Shown here piece after piece: positions 42,995 to 51,703 of a DNA stretch of 64,000 bases. Position 1 is the stretch's first letter. The number at the start of each line of letters is the position of its first letter. The DNA comes from an uncultured Bacilli bacterium. Lineage in GTDB: Bacteria; Bacillota_I; Bacilli_A; RF39; UBA660. The stretch is from NCBI GenBank assembly GCA_934149105.1, contig CAKPDP010000002.1, forward strand, positions 1 to 64,000, given 5' to 3'. The notes below the pieces were generated by a model that saw nothing but the letters and a program-made list of their open reading frames with translations, searched no databases and had not been told where the DNA came from. The position numbers and the translations under genes are program-made.

Positions 42995-44290
42995 ATGAAA
43001 AGTAAATTTATAAGATCTACGATTGCACTTATTATTGGAGGATCTATTTCTAAAGTATTGGGAATGTTTATTAAGATTATGCTAACGAGAAGTATTTCTT
43101 CTACGGGTATTGGACTATATATGTTAATATTACCAACTTTTAATTTATTTATTACTTTATGTACTTTAGGAATGCCAGTATCAATATCTAAAATTGTTAG
43201 TGAGAATAGGACTAATAATAAACGGTTAGTATTATCTTTAATACCTATTTCTTTGATGTTTAATTTGATACTTATTTTAATTTTATTTATTATTAGTCCT
43301 TATATATCTAAATATTTACTTAGAAATAGTGATACTTATTATCCTTTAATGGCAATAGGATTAACTCTACCTTTTATTTGTATTTCTAGTATTATTAAAG
43401 GATATTTCTTTGGAAAAGAAAGAATGATTCCACATAGTATTGCTAATATAGTAGAACAGGTTACAAGATTATTCCTTATTATTTATTTTATTCCTAAATT
43501 ATTAGTATATGGAACTAGTATTGCTGTGACAGGAGTAGTACTTATAAATATTTTAAGTGAGTTTGCATCAATTATTACTCTTCTCTTTTTTATTCCTAAG
43601 GGAAATGTTATTACTATTAAAGATTTTAAATACAATAAGCAAAATCTTAAGGATGCTTTAGATATAAGTATTCCTACGACAGGATCAAGATTAATTGGCT
43701 CGCTTACTTATTTTTTAGAGCCAATTATTCTTACTTATATTTTACTTAAAGTAGGATATTCTAGTGATTATGTTACATTAGAATATGGAATTATTAATGG
43801 GTATGTTTATCCCCTATTATTAATTCCATCTTTCTTTACTTTGGCAATATCTAACGCGATATTACCAATTATTTCAAATAATTATAGTTTGAGAAGATAT
43901 AAGGTGGTGAGGAATAAATTAAAGCAAGCTATAGGGCTATCTTTAATAATAGGTATTCCTATTACAATTATTTTTATGATTATTCCAGATGTTTTATTAA
44001 AAATGGTTTATGATACAAACTTAGGAGTTAATTATGTTAGGTGGCTTGCTCCCCTATTTCTAGCTTTCTATATTCAAGGGCCACTGACTTCTTGTTTACA
44101 GGCAATGGGAAAAGCTAAGTGTGCGATGAATGGAACATTAATTGGTTCGTTTATAAGAATTGGAATATTGGTGGGAATTAGTTATTTAAAAGTAGGAATA
44201 TTAGGATTAGTTATGGCAACGGTGGGAAATATGCTCTTTGTTACAGGGCATCATTTATATCATGTTTATAAGTATTTGAGGGTTAAATAA
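42995..44290 (+). CDS. spoVB: SpoVB-like oligosaccharide flippase
   Basis: 431 residues, about 12-14 membrane helices. MOP superfamily: IALIIGGSISKVLGMFIKIM, TGIGLYMLILPTFNLFITLC, TLGMPVSISKIVSENR match the SpoVB/YtgP type. Likely flips a lipid-linked wall precursor; SpoVB acts in spore cortex synthesis, YtgP-like paralogues in other wall steps. ATG 42995 lies eight bases after TAGG. Monocistronic with terminator. Confidence 0.85.
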   Translation: MKSKFIRSTIALIIGGSISKVLGMFIKIMLTRSISSTGIGLYMLILPTFNLFITLCTLGMPVSISKIVSENRTNNKRLVLSLIPISLMFNLILILILFIISPYISKYLLRNSDTYYPLMAIGLTLPFICISSIIKGYFFGKERMIPHSIANIVEQVTRLFLIIYFIPKLLVYGTSIAVTGVVLINILSEFASIITLLFFIPKGNVITIKDFKYNKQNLKDALDISIPTTGSRLIGSLTYFLEPIILTYILLKVGYSSDYVTLEYGIINGYVYPLLLIPSFFTLAISNAILPIISNNYSLRRYKVVRNKLKQAIGLSLIIGIPITIIFMIIPDVLLKMVYDTNLGVNYVRWLAPLFLAFYIQGPLTSCLQAMGKAKCAMNGTLIGSFIRIGILVGISYLKVGILGLVMATVGNMLFVTGHHLYHVYKYLRVK

Positions 44291-44394
44291 TAATGGGAAG
44301 TTAGAGGAAACGTTTAAAAAAGGCTACTAGTAGGTAGAAGACAAAGAATTAGCAAATAAATTGTGAAGATAAAGAAGTGTTAAGGAGAATTAAT

Positions 44395-44425
44395 AAAAGT
44401 CATACCGGAAATGGTATGACTTTTT
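44395..44425. terminator. Bidirectional terminator between convergent genes
   Basis: Stem AAAAGTCATACC/GGTATGACTTTT with T-runs on both strands. The preceding 100 bases show nothing. Confidence 0.8.
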
Positions 44426-44435
44426 AAAAGGAAAA

Positions 44436-45119
44436 TTAATTACGAGTTAAAACTTTACGCTTGTGATTCTCGTTAATTTTAGGATGAATTTTACTTATTT
44501 TGATGGGAACTAGATAGATTAAAGCATTTTGACGAACCGGCCTTACGTAAAGGCACTCATCTTCTTCTAGGGGGTGTGGAAGTTGATTATTTAGGGTTTG
44601 GAGACCTTCAGCCGTCAAAGTTTCAGAAGAAGAGTAAGAGTTATCACTAAGAGATTCTTTTTCTAAAGCAGGTAATAGAACTTGGGAATTATACATTCGA
44701 GGTTCAAAAGTTAGACGATACTCTTTAGAAATATTATCATTATATAAGTTGTGAAAGTGACCATCACTATCCATTCTTACGAAATCGAACTGAGCAAATT
44801 TATTAAAAAGAAAATGTAGTTCGGTTTCTGAGGTCAAGTATTTCAAGGCCCCTTCGGGAGTTTTTTCTAACAGTCCAGGAAGGAAGGATCCTAATTTGAT
44901 AGTCAAAGAATCTTTAGTATAGTCTATCATGTATTCCGTTAAGAGTTTTCCTTGAACATTATTATGTTTAGCCGAAGTTAGCCAAAGAATATATTTATTG
45001 GCATAGATGTAAAGAGGCGAACTAACGGCTAGTTTTTGATACAGTTTAGTATTTTTAGGGATAACCAAAGTTCCAGATTGTTCTAGGAAAAGAGGTGATG
45101 ATAATTTGGTATTTAACAT
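44436..45119 (-). CDS. Protein of unknown function downstream of the dGTPase-like gene
   Basis: 227 residues, no signal or membrane segment. Starts MLNTKLSSPLFLEQSGTLVI. A mixed alpha/beta N-terminal half with IPKNTKLYQKLAVSSPLYIY, a Ser-rich middle, and a basic C-terminus (KIHPKINENHKRKVLTRN). Codon use is slightly more GC-rich than its neighbours. Overlaps the upstream HD-protein gene by a few bases, so coupled. The beta-strand start superficially recalls MraZ, but no MraZ motif is present. No family recognised. Confidence 0.6.
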   Translation of the reverse strand: MLNTKLSSPLFLEQSGTLVIPKNTKLYQKLAVSSPLYIYANKYILWLTSAKHNNVQGKLLTEYMIDYTKDSLTIKLGSFLPGLLEKTPEGALKYLTSETELHFLFNKFAQFDFVRMDSDGHFHNLYNDNISKEYRLTFEPRMYNSQVLLPALEKESLSDNSYSSSETLTAEGLQTLNNQLPHPLEEDECLYVRPVRQNALIYLVPIKISKIHPKINENHKRKVLTRN

Positions 45120-46324
45120 TTTGTCACATTCCTATCTTTTAATTGTAAATATTTTTGATATTCTGTTTCAATGTAGCGATCTGTCATACCAGCGATAAAA
45201 TCAATTACTTTCCGATTATCATTAGTGGTATTTAAATAATCACTATTTTTATACTTTAAAAAAGAATGGTAAATCGAACATTTAGGATTGGTAAGATTAT
45301 CGCGATAGTATAAAAATAATTCATTGAACATTATAGTATATGTTTCTATTTGCTCTTTAGAATGAGCAGGAATATAAATATATTTATAGTTAAAGTTAAT
45401 TAATTCTTGAAGAGCTTGGAAAACAGGATTGGATAGTTCAAGGTGGTCTTGGCCTCTACTATGGGTGATGATATCTAAAATTAGGGTATTTACGATTTGG
45501 CTATTGGTATTTCCAAGGGTAGTGGCAATATTAGAGGGGATATCGGTTCTTTTGATAACGCCAATTCTTAAGGCATCTTCAAGATCTCTTCCAATGTAGC
45601 CAATGATATCACTAATTTTAACTACGCAGCCTTCAAGGGTCATGGGAAGGATTTTTTTACTAGCGTCTTTGTCATGATAACAAGAATGATATTCTTCTAG
45701 AAATTCTTCAGGTGTCTTAGGCTTATATTGATAAATGTTACTAAGAATTTCACCATTGTGGGCTAAGATACCGTCTAGAACTTGGACAGTTAGGTTTTTG
45801 TTTTCCAGGGTCATAAATTCTCGAACGCTTTGGACATTATGATGAAAATAGGTTTGATCGTATTTAAGACTGATATCATTTAGAATGGCTTCTCCAGTAT
45901 GACCGTATGGAACATGGCCGACATCATGGCCTAGGCTTATGGCTTCAATTAATTCTTCATTAAGGGATAAGGCTTTACCTATGGTGCGAGCTATTTTGTT
46001 GACAAGGCCAACATGAATTAACCTAGTACTGATGTGATCGTTATGGTAGTTAGTGAAGACTTGGGTTTTATTCATATATCTAGTATAGGCTAAGGAATTT
46101 AGAATGCGATCACCATCTCGTGAATAGTTAGAACGAATATCTAGAGTAAGGGGTGATAGTCTTTTAGCGTCTTTATCTAAGGCAGCATAAGGGCTTAGAT
46201 TTTCTTCGTATTTTAACATTATTTGGCGAACTTCTTGGAAATTTTCTAGGGGCTGGTTAGTTTTTTCTATTGGGGCAGTGTCTTTGTGAAGAGATTTATT
46301 ATTATTATTTTTTATTGAATTCAT
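45113..46324 (-). CDS. dGTPase-like HD-domain phosphohydrolase
   Basis: 403 residues. HD motif: NYHNDHISTRLIHVGLVNKI then LGHDVGHVPYGHTGEAIL, with SYSRDG-type region NYSRDGDRILNSLAYTRYMN near the N-terminus, and a later IGYIGRDLEDA. Resembles Dgt/deoxyguanosinetriphosphate triphosphohydrolase-like proteins that split dNTPs to nucleoside and triphosphate. ATG 46324 is spaced nine bases from AAGGAG; ATG 46330 is too close. Followed by an overlapping unknown gene. Confidence 0.85.
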   Translation of the reverse strand: MNSIKNNNNKSLHKDTAPIEKTNQPLENFQEVRQIMLKYEENLSPYAALDKDAKRLSPLTLDIRSNYSRDGDRILNSLAYTRYMNKTQVFTNYHNDHISTRLIHVGLVNKIARTIGKALSLNEELIEAISLGHDVGHVPYGHTGEAILNDISLKYDQTYFHHNVQSVREFMTLENKNLTVQVLDGILAHNGEILSNIYQYKPKTPEEFLEEYHSCYHDKDASKKILPMTLEGCVVKISDIIGYIGRDLEDALRIGVIKRTDIPSNIATTLGNTNSQIVNTLILDIITHSRGQDHLELSNPVFQALQELINFNYKYIYIPAHSKEQIETYTIMFNELFLYYRDNLTNPKCSIYHSFLKYKNSDYLNTTNDNRKVIDFIAGMTDRYIETEYQKYLQLKDRNVTKC

Positions 46325-46374
46325 ATACATATACTCCTTAAATAGCTAGATTTTGATAATTACTGAGAAAAGAA

Positions 46375-46398
46375 ATACTAACCGATGTGGGTTAGTAT
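46375..46398 (-). terminator. Hairpin upstream of the dGTPase-like gene
   Basis: Stem ATACTAACC/GGTTAGTAT then TTTCTTTT, 70 bases after mreD. An extended -10 (TATGTTATAAT, about 46450) lies between mreD and this hairpin, so it may be either the mreCD terminator or an attenuator of the next gene. Confidence 0.75.
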
Positions 46399-46468
46399 AG
46401 GATCGCTATAATCTAACTCACTTTGTAAATTTATCAAGTTATATTATAACATACTTTGGTATTTATTT

Positions 46469-46975
46469 TTATCTAATTGGCTTTAAATCAAATTTCGTAT
46501 AAAGATAGTCAATTAGGAAATACATAATGCTAGTAAAAATAACGGTCATAAGGATACTGTGGGTTAGGATTATTAAGAGAAATTTAGGATTATAATTATT
46601 ATAGCCAATGATGGTAAGGATAAGGTAAGAGAGGATATTATAGATGACGATGGCTATTAAACCAGCAATATTAGCGGTTAAAATAGTATCAGATAGCTGG
46701 CTTTTGAAAAAATCGATAAGAAAGGTTATAGCGAGAAAAAGAGCAGTATTAAGAATAACACTATTGGTATAAGTTAGATCGTAAAGGAAGCCAAAGATAG
46801 CTACAAAGATATAATATTTGGTGGGATTTTCAAAGTATTTACGAATGATTATTAGGGTTAATAAGGTATAGATAGTAGAAAAGATGGTAGGATTTGTCAA
46901 GGTGTAGTTGAGGCTTGTAGAAATGAAGCCTTGGAAAAAGAAAGATAATAAGGTTACGATTATAATAGCTGGCAT
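46469..46975 (-). CDS. mreD: Rod-shape protein MreD
   Basis: 168 residues, five to six membrane helices (IIIVTLLSFFFQGFISTSL; YYIFVAIFGFLYDLTYTN with the typical GFLYDLTY; LAITFLIDFFKSQL). Partner of MreC and MreB in wall elongation. Start overlaps the mreC stop (TAATG). mreB is not in the window. Confidence 0.88.
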   Translation of the reverse strand: MPAIIIVTLLSFFFQGFISTSLNYTLTNPTIFSTIYTLLTLIIIRKYFENPTKYYIFVAIFGFLYDLTYTNSVILNTALFLAITFLIDFFKSQLSDTILTANIAGLIAIVIYNILSYLILTIIGYNNYNPKFLLIILTHSILMTVIFTSIMYFLIDYLYTKFDLKPIR

Positions 46976-47835
46976 TAGTCATCATCACTTCTTTTTAGGA
47001 CACTAACGTAATTTATATCATCAAATTTAACGCTAGGTTTAACATTTATTACTTTGGCCAAGCCAAAAGAATCTGTCGAAATACTGGTAACGGTTCCTAC
47101 AAGAATTCCACTAGGGAAGATTCCACCTAGACCACTGGTATAAACCATGTCCCCTACTTTGACTTCTTCGGTGTTACTTACGCCTTCTACTTCGATGGTA
47201 TTGTCCGAGATGGAATAGCCATTAATGAGACCAATAACCTTGTTGTCGCCATTGGTTATTGAAACAGAGATTTTATTATTGGTATCACTGGTAGTTAGTA
47301 ATCTAACATCAGAGGTAAAATTGTTGACATTGATTACTTTACCAATTAGGCCTTGGGAATTAATTACAACCATACCATTTTCAAGACCACTGTTTTTACC
47401 TTTATCAATAGTAATGGTGTTGTACCAATAATTGGTATTTCTATTGACAACGGTAGCATTTTGATAAGTATAGTCAGTAAGGACATGTTCTATATTTAAC
47501 TCTTCTTTTAGTTCTTTTAATTCTTGTTCTAATTCAGCATTGGTGGCTTTAAGACTATCTATTTGATCAATATTACTTTTTAAGATATCATTTTCTTTCT
47601 TGACGTTAGTTAGATCAATATAATCTGTTACTATATTTTTAACAAAATTAAAGGGGGCAATTACAACTTTTTCAACTTCTACTACGACATCTTTCAAAAA
47701 GCCAGTAACTTTATTCTGGCTGTGTTCTCCCCCTTTTAAAGTATAAGATAAAATGGCTATTAAGGCGATTATTAAGATTAAAATTATAATTACAATAAAT
47801 CTAGTTTGAGTTTGTTTTTTGTTATTCATAGCCAT
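46975..47835 (-). CDS. mreC: Rod-shape protein MreC
   Basis: 286 residues. One membrane helix (FIVIIILILIIALIAILSYT), a coiled coil (ENDILKSNIDQIDSLKATNA), then the beta domain (VVNRNTNYWYNTITIDKGKN, SGLENGMVVINSQGLIGKVI, VKVGDMVYTSGLGGIFPSGI). Scaffold of the elongasome outside the membrane. ATG 47835 follows GGTGATAGT; ATG 47850 is upstream of the ribosome site. Confidence 0.94.
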   Translation of the reverse strand: MAMNNKKQTQTRFIVIIILILIIALIAILSYTLKGGEHSQNKVTGFLKDVVVEVEKVVIAPFNFVKNIVTDYIDLTNVKKENDILKSNIDQIDSLKATNAELEQELKELKEELNIEHVLTDYTYQNATVVNRNTNYWYNTITIDKGKNSGLENGMVVINSQGLIGKVINVNNFTSDVRLLTTSDTNNKISVSITNGDNKVIGLINGYSISDNTIEVEGVSNTEEVKVGDMVYTSGLGGIFPSGILVGTVTSISTDSFGLAKVINVKPSVKFDDINYVSVLKRSDDD

Positions 47836-47855
47836 ACTATCACCATCCATTTATA

Positions 47856-47884
47856 ATTATATAATAAGAAGCTTAAAATTTAAA
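47856..47884 (-). promoter_or_regulatory. mreCD promoter
   Basis: TTTAAA (47884-47879), 17-nt spacer, TATAAT (47861-47856). Confidence 0.5.
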
Positions 47885-47896
47885 GTTATTTTAAAG

Positions 47897-47923
47897 AAAA
47901 AAGGAAGAAATTAAATCCTCCTT
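47897..47923 (-). terminator. rplS terminator
   Basis: Stem AAGGAGGA/TCTTCCTT, 7-base loop, then TTTT, just after the rplS stop. Confidence 0.65.
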
Positions 47924-47930
47924 CAAAATT

Positions 47931-48293
47931 TTACATTTGTTCTTTAATTTTATATTGTCCTAAACCTTTTTTAGCTCTATCTCTTAAGAAGTATAATTTA
48001 GCTCTTCTTACTTTACCTTTCTTAGTAACTTTGATATAAGCTATGTTAGGACTATGAACTGGGAATATTTTTTCAACACCAATACCGCTTACAACTTTTC
48101 TTACGGTAAATGTTTCAGATACTCCACTTCCTTTTCTAGCGATTACAACACCTTCGAAGTCTTGTACTCTTTCTTTAGCTTTTCCATTTTTAGTTTCAAT
48201 AATTTTACATCCAACAATTACTGTATATCCTACTCTAAATTCAGGAATGTTAGGATTTAATTGTTTGTTAGTAATTTCTTCAATTGTCATCAT
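47931..48293 (-). CDS. rplS: 50S ribosomal protein L19
   Basis: 120 residues. [69 protein letters not shown] are L19 hallmarks. At the 30S-50S interface. Own promoter and leader; trmD and rimM, its usual neighbours, are absent. Confidence 0.97.
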   Translation of the reverse strand: MMTIEEITNKQLNPNIPEFRVGYTVIVGCKIIETKNGKAKERVQDFEGVVIARKGSGVSETFTVRKVVSGIGVEKIFPVHSPNIAYIKVTKKGKVRRAKLYFLRDRAKKGLGQYKIKEQM

Positions 48294-48304
48294 TACTTTT
48301 TTCT

Positions 48305-48388
48305 CCTTCTATTTAATTATATACCCAGCAATCATATAGATAATTATATTTATAATTAATTTAGATAGCGGATTGCTTTCGGTTATTA
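48305..48388 (-). promoter_or_regulatory. rplS leader, probable L19-type element
   Basis: The leader contains AACCGAAAGCAATCCGC and, about 45 bases later, GATTGCTGGGT. AGCAATC pairs with GATTGCT, as in the L19 leader of Firmicutes. Rfam match not computed. Confidence 0.6.
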
Positions 48389-48417
48389 ATGATATCATAC
48401 TTTTTAAGGAAATGCAA
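48389..48417 (-). promoter_or_regulatory. rplS promoter
   Basis: TTGCAT (48417-48412), 17-nt spacer, TATCAT (48394-48389). Confidence 0.65.
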
Positions 48418-48422
48418 GTATC

Positions 48423-49151
48423 TTAAGAAATTTTATTGAGGGTATTTATGAAATTACGACTTTTCAGGTACAAGCCCGAATACCTATCATAATAGTCTTC
48501 TATAAATTTATTTATTTCTTTTTTGATATTAGGACTAATTTCTAATTTGGTTATTTTAGAGATATCAACGTAATAAAACATTCTTATTAATTTGACAGTT
48601 TTATCGGTTACTATAGCTTCATTTTCCAAACAGTTTTTACAAAGATATCCCCCTTTATAACTAGAAATAGTAACAATATCACTAGTAGAGCCACAACTTA
48701 CACAATGATCAACTACTGGTTTTATTCCTAAACATTCTAGGTATTTTAATTCAAGAATATTAGTTATTACTAAAGGATCAAAATTAGCTTCAATTTTTAG
48801 AAGGCTTTCTAGATAAAATTTATAAATAGGATATTTAGGATTATGTTCATATACTTTATGAGATAGTTCAGTCAGAAACATGGCATAGCTTATTTTTACA
48901 ATGTCACTTTTAATATTCTTAAATTTATTAATAGCATCATATTCTAGCAAATTAGAAATATTTTCCCGATAGTTTATTTGAAATTTAGCATAAGTTAATT
49001 TACCTACTCCGGCGATACGACTAGTTAGTTTTTTGCAGCCACGAGCAATGACACCAATTAATTCATTATCACTAGTTAAGATATTTATTATTTTACTACT
49101 TTCTTTATAATCAACTTCACTGACAACGATTCCTTCTATTTGTTTAATCAC
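48423..49151 (-). CDS. recO: DNA repair protein RecO
   Basis: 242 residues. OB-fold N-terminus (EGIVVSEVDYKESSKIINIL), GVIARGCKKLTSRIAGVGKL, and a Cys4 zinc motif (CVSCGS ... GGYLCKNC). Mediates RecA loading and strand annealing with RecR. Starts at GTG. Last gene of the radC-recO cluster, directly after yqzL. Confidence 0.93.
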   Translation of the reverse strand: MIKQIEGIVVSEVDYKESSKIINILTSDNELIGVIARGCKKLTSRIAGVGKLTYAKFQINYRENISNLLEYDAINKFKNIKSDIVKISYAMFLTELSHKVYEHNPKYPIYKFYLESLLKIEANFDPLVITNILELKYLECLGIKPVVDHCVSCGSTSDIVTISSYKGGYLCKNCLENEAIVTDKTVKLIRMFYYVDISKITKLEISPNIKKEINKFIEDYYDRYSGLYLKSRNFINTLNKIS

Positions 49152-49163
49152 AATTAATCACTT

Positions 49164-49259
49164 TTAATCACTTTCTTTTTTCGTAAGTTCTTTATATTTT
49201 AGATAGTATTCAATTTTACCTGTTTTAGTAAATAATAACCATAAATCATGGGAGCTCAT
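49164..49259 (-). CDS. yqzL: YqzL-family mini-protein
   Basis: 31 residues: MSSHDLWLLFTKTGKIEYYL then KYKELTKKESD. Pattern W-x-L/V-F-x-x-T-G-x-I-x-x-Y-L-x-x-K-E matches YqzL, which lies between era and recO in B. subtilis, exactly as here. Start ATG follows AGAGGTGATTAA. Function unknown. Confidence 0.85.
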   Translation of the reverse strand: MSSHDLWLLFTKTGKIEYYLKYKELTKKESD

Positions 49260-49306
49260 TTAATCACCTCTATTTAATATTGTGATTAAATGATAAATTT
49301 TATACA

Positions 49307-50191
49307 TTAATTAAAATCTTTAAAGCCTATCTCATTTAAAAAATTGTCTTTATCACGCCATTTTTCAACGACTTTAACAAATAGTTCTAAATATACTTTT
49401 TTATTTAAATATTCTTCAATATCATGTCTAGCTTCAGAACCTATTTTTTTAATCATATTACCATTATGGCCAACAATAATTCTTTTAATACTTTCTCTAT
49501 CAACAATTATAGAAGCTTGAATGCTTACAACAGTAGGACTTTCTTCAATATTGTCGACTTTACACATGACAGAATGAGGAACTTCTTGTTTGGTTAAGTA
49601 TAATATTTTTTCTCTTATTAATTCTGAAATATGAAATTCAGGAGTATTTTCATCAGTCATATTTTCAGGATAATACATTATATCTTGAGTTAAATATTTT
49701 TTGATAGTTTTAATAACATCATCAACATTTTTTGATTTTAATGATGAAACAGGAATTATCTCTTTAAAGTCATATAGATCTTTATATTCTGTTATTGTTT
49801 TTAAGATATTTTCATAAGAAACTTTATCGATTTTATTAATTATTAATAAAACGGGAGCAGGATTATTTTTTAGACTATCAATTATATATTTATCTCCAGT
49901 TCCTAAGGGTTTGGTTATATCTATAACAAAAAGAATGACATCGACATCATCTAGAGAAAAATAAGCTTCCTTATTTAAAACTCTTCCCAATTTATTTTGA
50001 GCCTTATGGATCCCTGGGGTGTCAACAAAAATTATTTGACAATCATCTTTAGTATAAATACCTTTAATCATATTTCTAGTTGTTCCACTCTTATCCGAAG
50101 TTATGGCAATTTTTTTATTCATAATACTATTTAGTAAGGTACTTTTACCAACATTAGGTCTTCCAACGATCGATACAAATCCACTTTTCAT
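49307..50191 (-). CDS. era: GTPase Era
   Basis: 294 residues. G1 GRPNVGKST, G3 DTPG, G4 NKID, SSLKS (G5), then the KH domain (IKRIIVGHNGNMIKKIGSEA). Binds the 3' end of 16S rRNA in 30S assembly. In the cluster ybeY-cdd-era-yqzL-recO typical of Bacilli. Confidence 0.97.
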   Translation of the reverse strand: MKSGFVSIVGRPNVGKSTLLNSIMNKKIAITSDKSGTTRNMIKGIYTKDDCQIIFVDTPGIHKAQNKLGRVLNKEAYFSLDDVDVILFVIDITKPLGTGDKYIIDSLKNNPAPVLLIINKIDKVSYENILKTITEYKDLYDFKEIIPVSSLKSKNVDDVIKTIKKYLTQDIMYYPENMTDENTPEFHISELIREKILYLTKQEVPHSVMCKVDNIEESPTVVSIQASIIVDRESIKRIIVGHNGNMIKKIGSEARHDIEEYLNKKVYLELFVKVVEKWRDKDNFLNEIGFKDFN

Positions 50192-50204
50192 TTTTCTTCC
50201 TCCT

Positions 50205-50591
50205 CTATTTTAAATTATCTTCCCCAAAAGGATGAGGACACAACTCGGCAACAGTATAGGTAGTGGTATTACCACTATAAGTATGAGAAATTATTTTAGT
50301 ATCAGGAGTACAGAAATCACTGATAGTATGGCGACAGATAAAACAAGGAAGGCATTCACTTTCAGTTTTACTCATGATATGAATTTCTTTGATACTATTT
50401 TTAGAATAGCCTTGAGTAAAGCCAGAATATATGGCATTTCTTTCGGCACAAGTTCCAGCCGCAGGACTGGTAGTTTCAACATTAACTCCAGAAAATTCAG
50501 TTCCATCTTTCATAACGACAACGGCTGCGACAGGATAATTAAAGAAGGGACTATAGGAATTATTTAATAAATTTCTTAACTTTTCATTCAT
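50205..50591 (-). CDS. cdd: Cytidine deaminase
   Basis: 128 residues. Zn site: CAERNAIYSG (Cys and catalytic Glu) and ESECLPCFICRH (two Cys). YSPFFNYPVAAVVVMKDGTE is the family start. Converts (deoxy)cytidine to (deoxy)uridine. Placement before era is as in B. subtilis. Confidence 0.94.
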   Translation of the reverse strand: MNEKLRNLLNNSYSPFFNYPVAAVVVMKDGTEFSGVNVETTSPAAGTCAERNAIYSGFTQGYSKNSIKEIHIMSKTESECLPCFICRHTISDFCTPDTKIISHTYSGNTTTYTVAELCPHPFGEDNLK

Positions 50592-50603
50592 ATTTTTTAC
50601 TCC

Positions 50604-51050
50604 TTATCTATTGATATTATAAGCTTTTAATAATTCTTCTTGTTTAGAAAACATTATTTTTTCTTCACTTTCTATCATGTGATCATAACCTAACAAATGA
50701 AGAAGACCGTGTGTCGCCAAGAAACATACTTCTCTTAAATTAGAGTGTCCATATTCTTTAGCTTGATCATAAGCTACATCTAAGGCAATATAAATATCTC
50801 CTAAAACTCTAATCCCAGTCGCAGATAAATCATTATCTGAATTATCTTCTAGGGCAAAACTGATAACATCAGTTACTCTATCAGTATTACGATAAGTTTT
50901 ATTTATGTTATGAATCTCTTCATTAGTTACAAAAATGATATTGAAAAGAGCATTTTCTAAATTTTCTTTAGTTACAACAAACTCTAAATAATTTTTCAAT
51001 TCTCCTAATTCAGGAATTTCTATTCCTCTATTATTAATTATTTCAAACAT
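50604..51050 (-). CDS. ybeY: Endoribonuclease YbeY
   Basis: 148 residues. Zn-binding HGLLHLLGYDH (family HGxLHLxGYDH), NKTYRNTDRVTDVISFALED, and LGDIYIALD. Metal-dependent RNase/rRNA maturation factor. Same operon as cdd and era. Confidence 0.95.
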   Translation of the reverse strand: MFEIINNRGIEIPELGELKNYLEFVVTKENLENALFNIIFVTNEEIHNINKTYRNTDRVTDVISFALEDNSDNDLSATGIRVLGDIYIALDVAYDQAKEYGHSNLREVCFLATHGLLHLLGYDHMIESEEKIMFSKQEELLKAYNINR

Positions 51051-51065
51051 TTTTACTTCTCCTTT

Positions 51066-51692
51066 TTAGTCAAACCAATTAAATATATTTAAATTAAAGG
51101 AATAAATAATAACAATTAAAATGATTATGACTATTATAAAATTAACTACATTATCATTTTTAATACCATTCGGAAGATGGGATACCAGGCAACTAAAGCC
51201 ATAATATAATAAGTAGCCACAGGTTCCACCCATAGTATTTAGAATAATATCATCAATATCAAAGGTTCTTCCAATATGTAATTGGACAACTTCGATGGTA
51301 CTGGAAACTAATATGGTTAGAATAATGGTCAACCACGGTTTTTTGACTTTTAAAATATCAGATACAAAATAACCATAAGGCAAAAACAATAAAATATTAC
51401 CAATTATATTCTTAAAAAATAGTCTAGTACCAAAATCATATCTAAAGATTTCTCTAAAGGGCATAAAATTAGAAGTTCCATAATTTACATCTTGAAATGT
51501 TACTACTTCGAATAAACAGAGAATATAGAGAATAAATATTAGGGCGTATAATTCTTTATATAGAACAAATTTTTTATGGCTTTTAATAAGATAAGTTATT
51601 CTTAAAGAACAAGTTATTACAGCGATGATAATTATAACTGGTAATAAGTCTGGTATGACAGACATTATCATATTATGAACCATTTTGAACAT
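51066..51692 (-). CDS. VanZ-like membrane protein
   Basis: 208 residues. About five membrane helices (LLPVIIIIAVITCSLRITYL; LYALIFILYILCLFEVVTF), with FMPFREIF, NIIGNILLFLPYG and SSTIEVVQL ... FDIDDIILNTMGG, the VanZ-domain signature. VanZ proteins are linked to glycopeptide tolerance or other envelope roles; most homologues are uncharacterised. Inserted between the ABC permease and ybeY. Confidence 0.85.
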   Translation of the reverse strand: MFKMVHNMIMSVIPDLLPVIIIIAVITCSLRITYLIKSHKKFVLYKELYALIFILYILCLFEVVTFQDVNYGTSNFMPFREIFRYDFGTRLFFKNIIGNILLFLPYGYFVSDILKVKKPWLTIILTILVSSTIEVVQLHIGRTFDIDDIILNTMGGTCGYLLYYGFSCLVSHLPNGIKNDNVVNFIIVIIILIVIIYSFNLNIFNWFD

Positions 51693-51703
51693 ATAATTAC
51701 CTC

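Noticed and set aside
44436..45119. MraZ-like regulator
   Set aside because: Only a superficial resemblance of the first beta strands; the MraZ DxxxR motif is missing and the context is not the dcw cluster.
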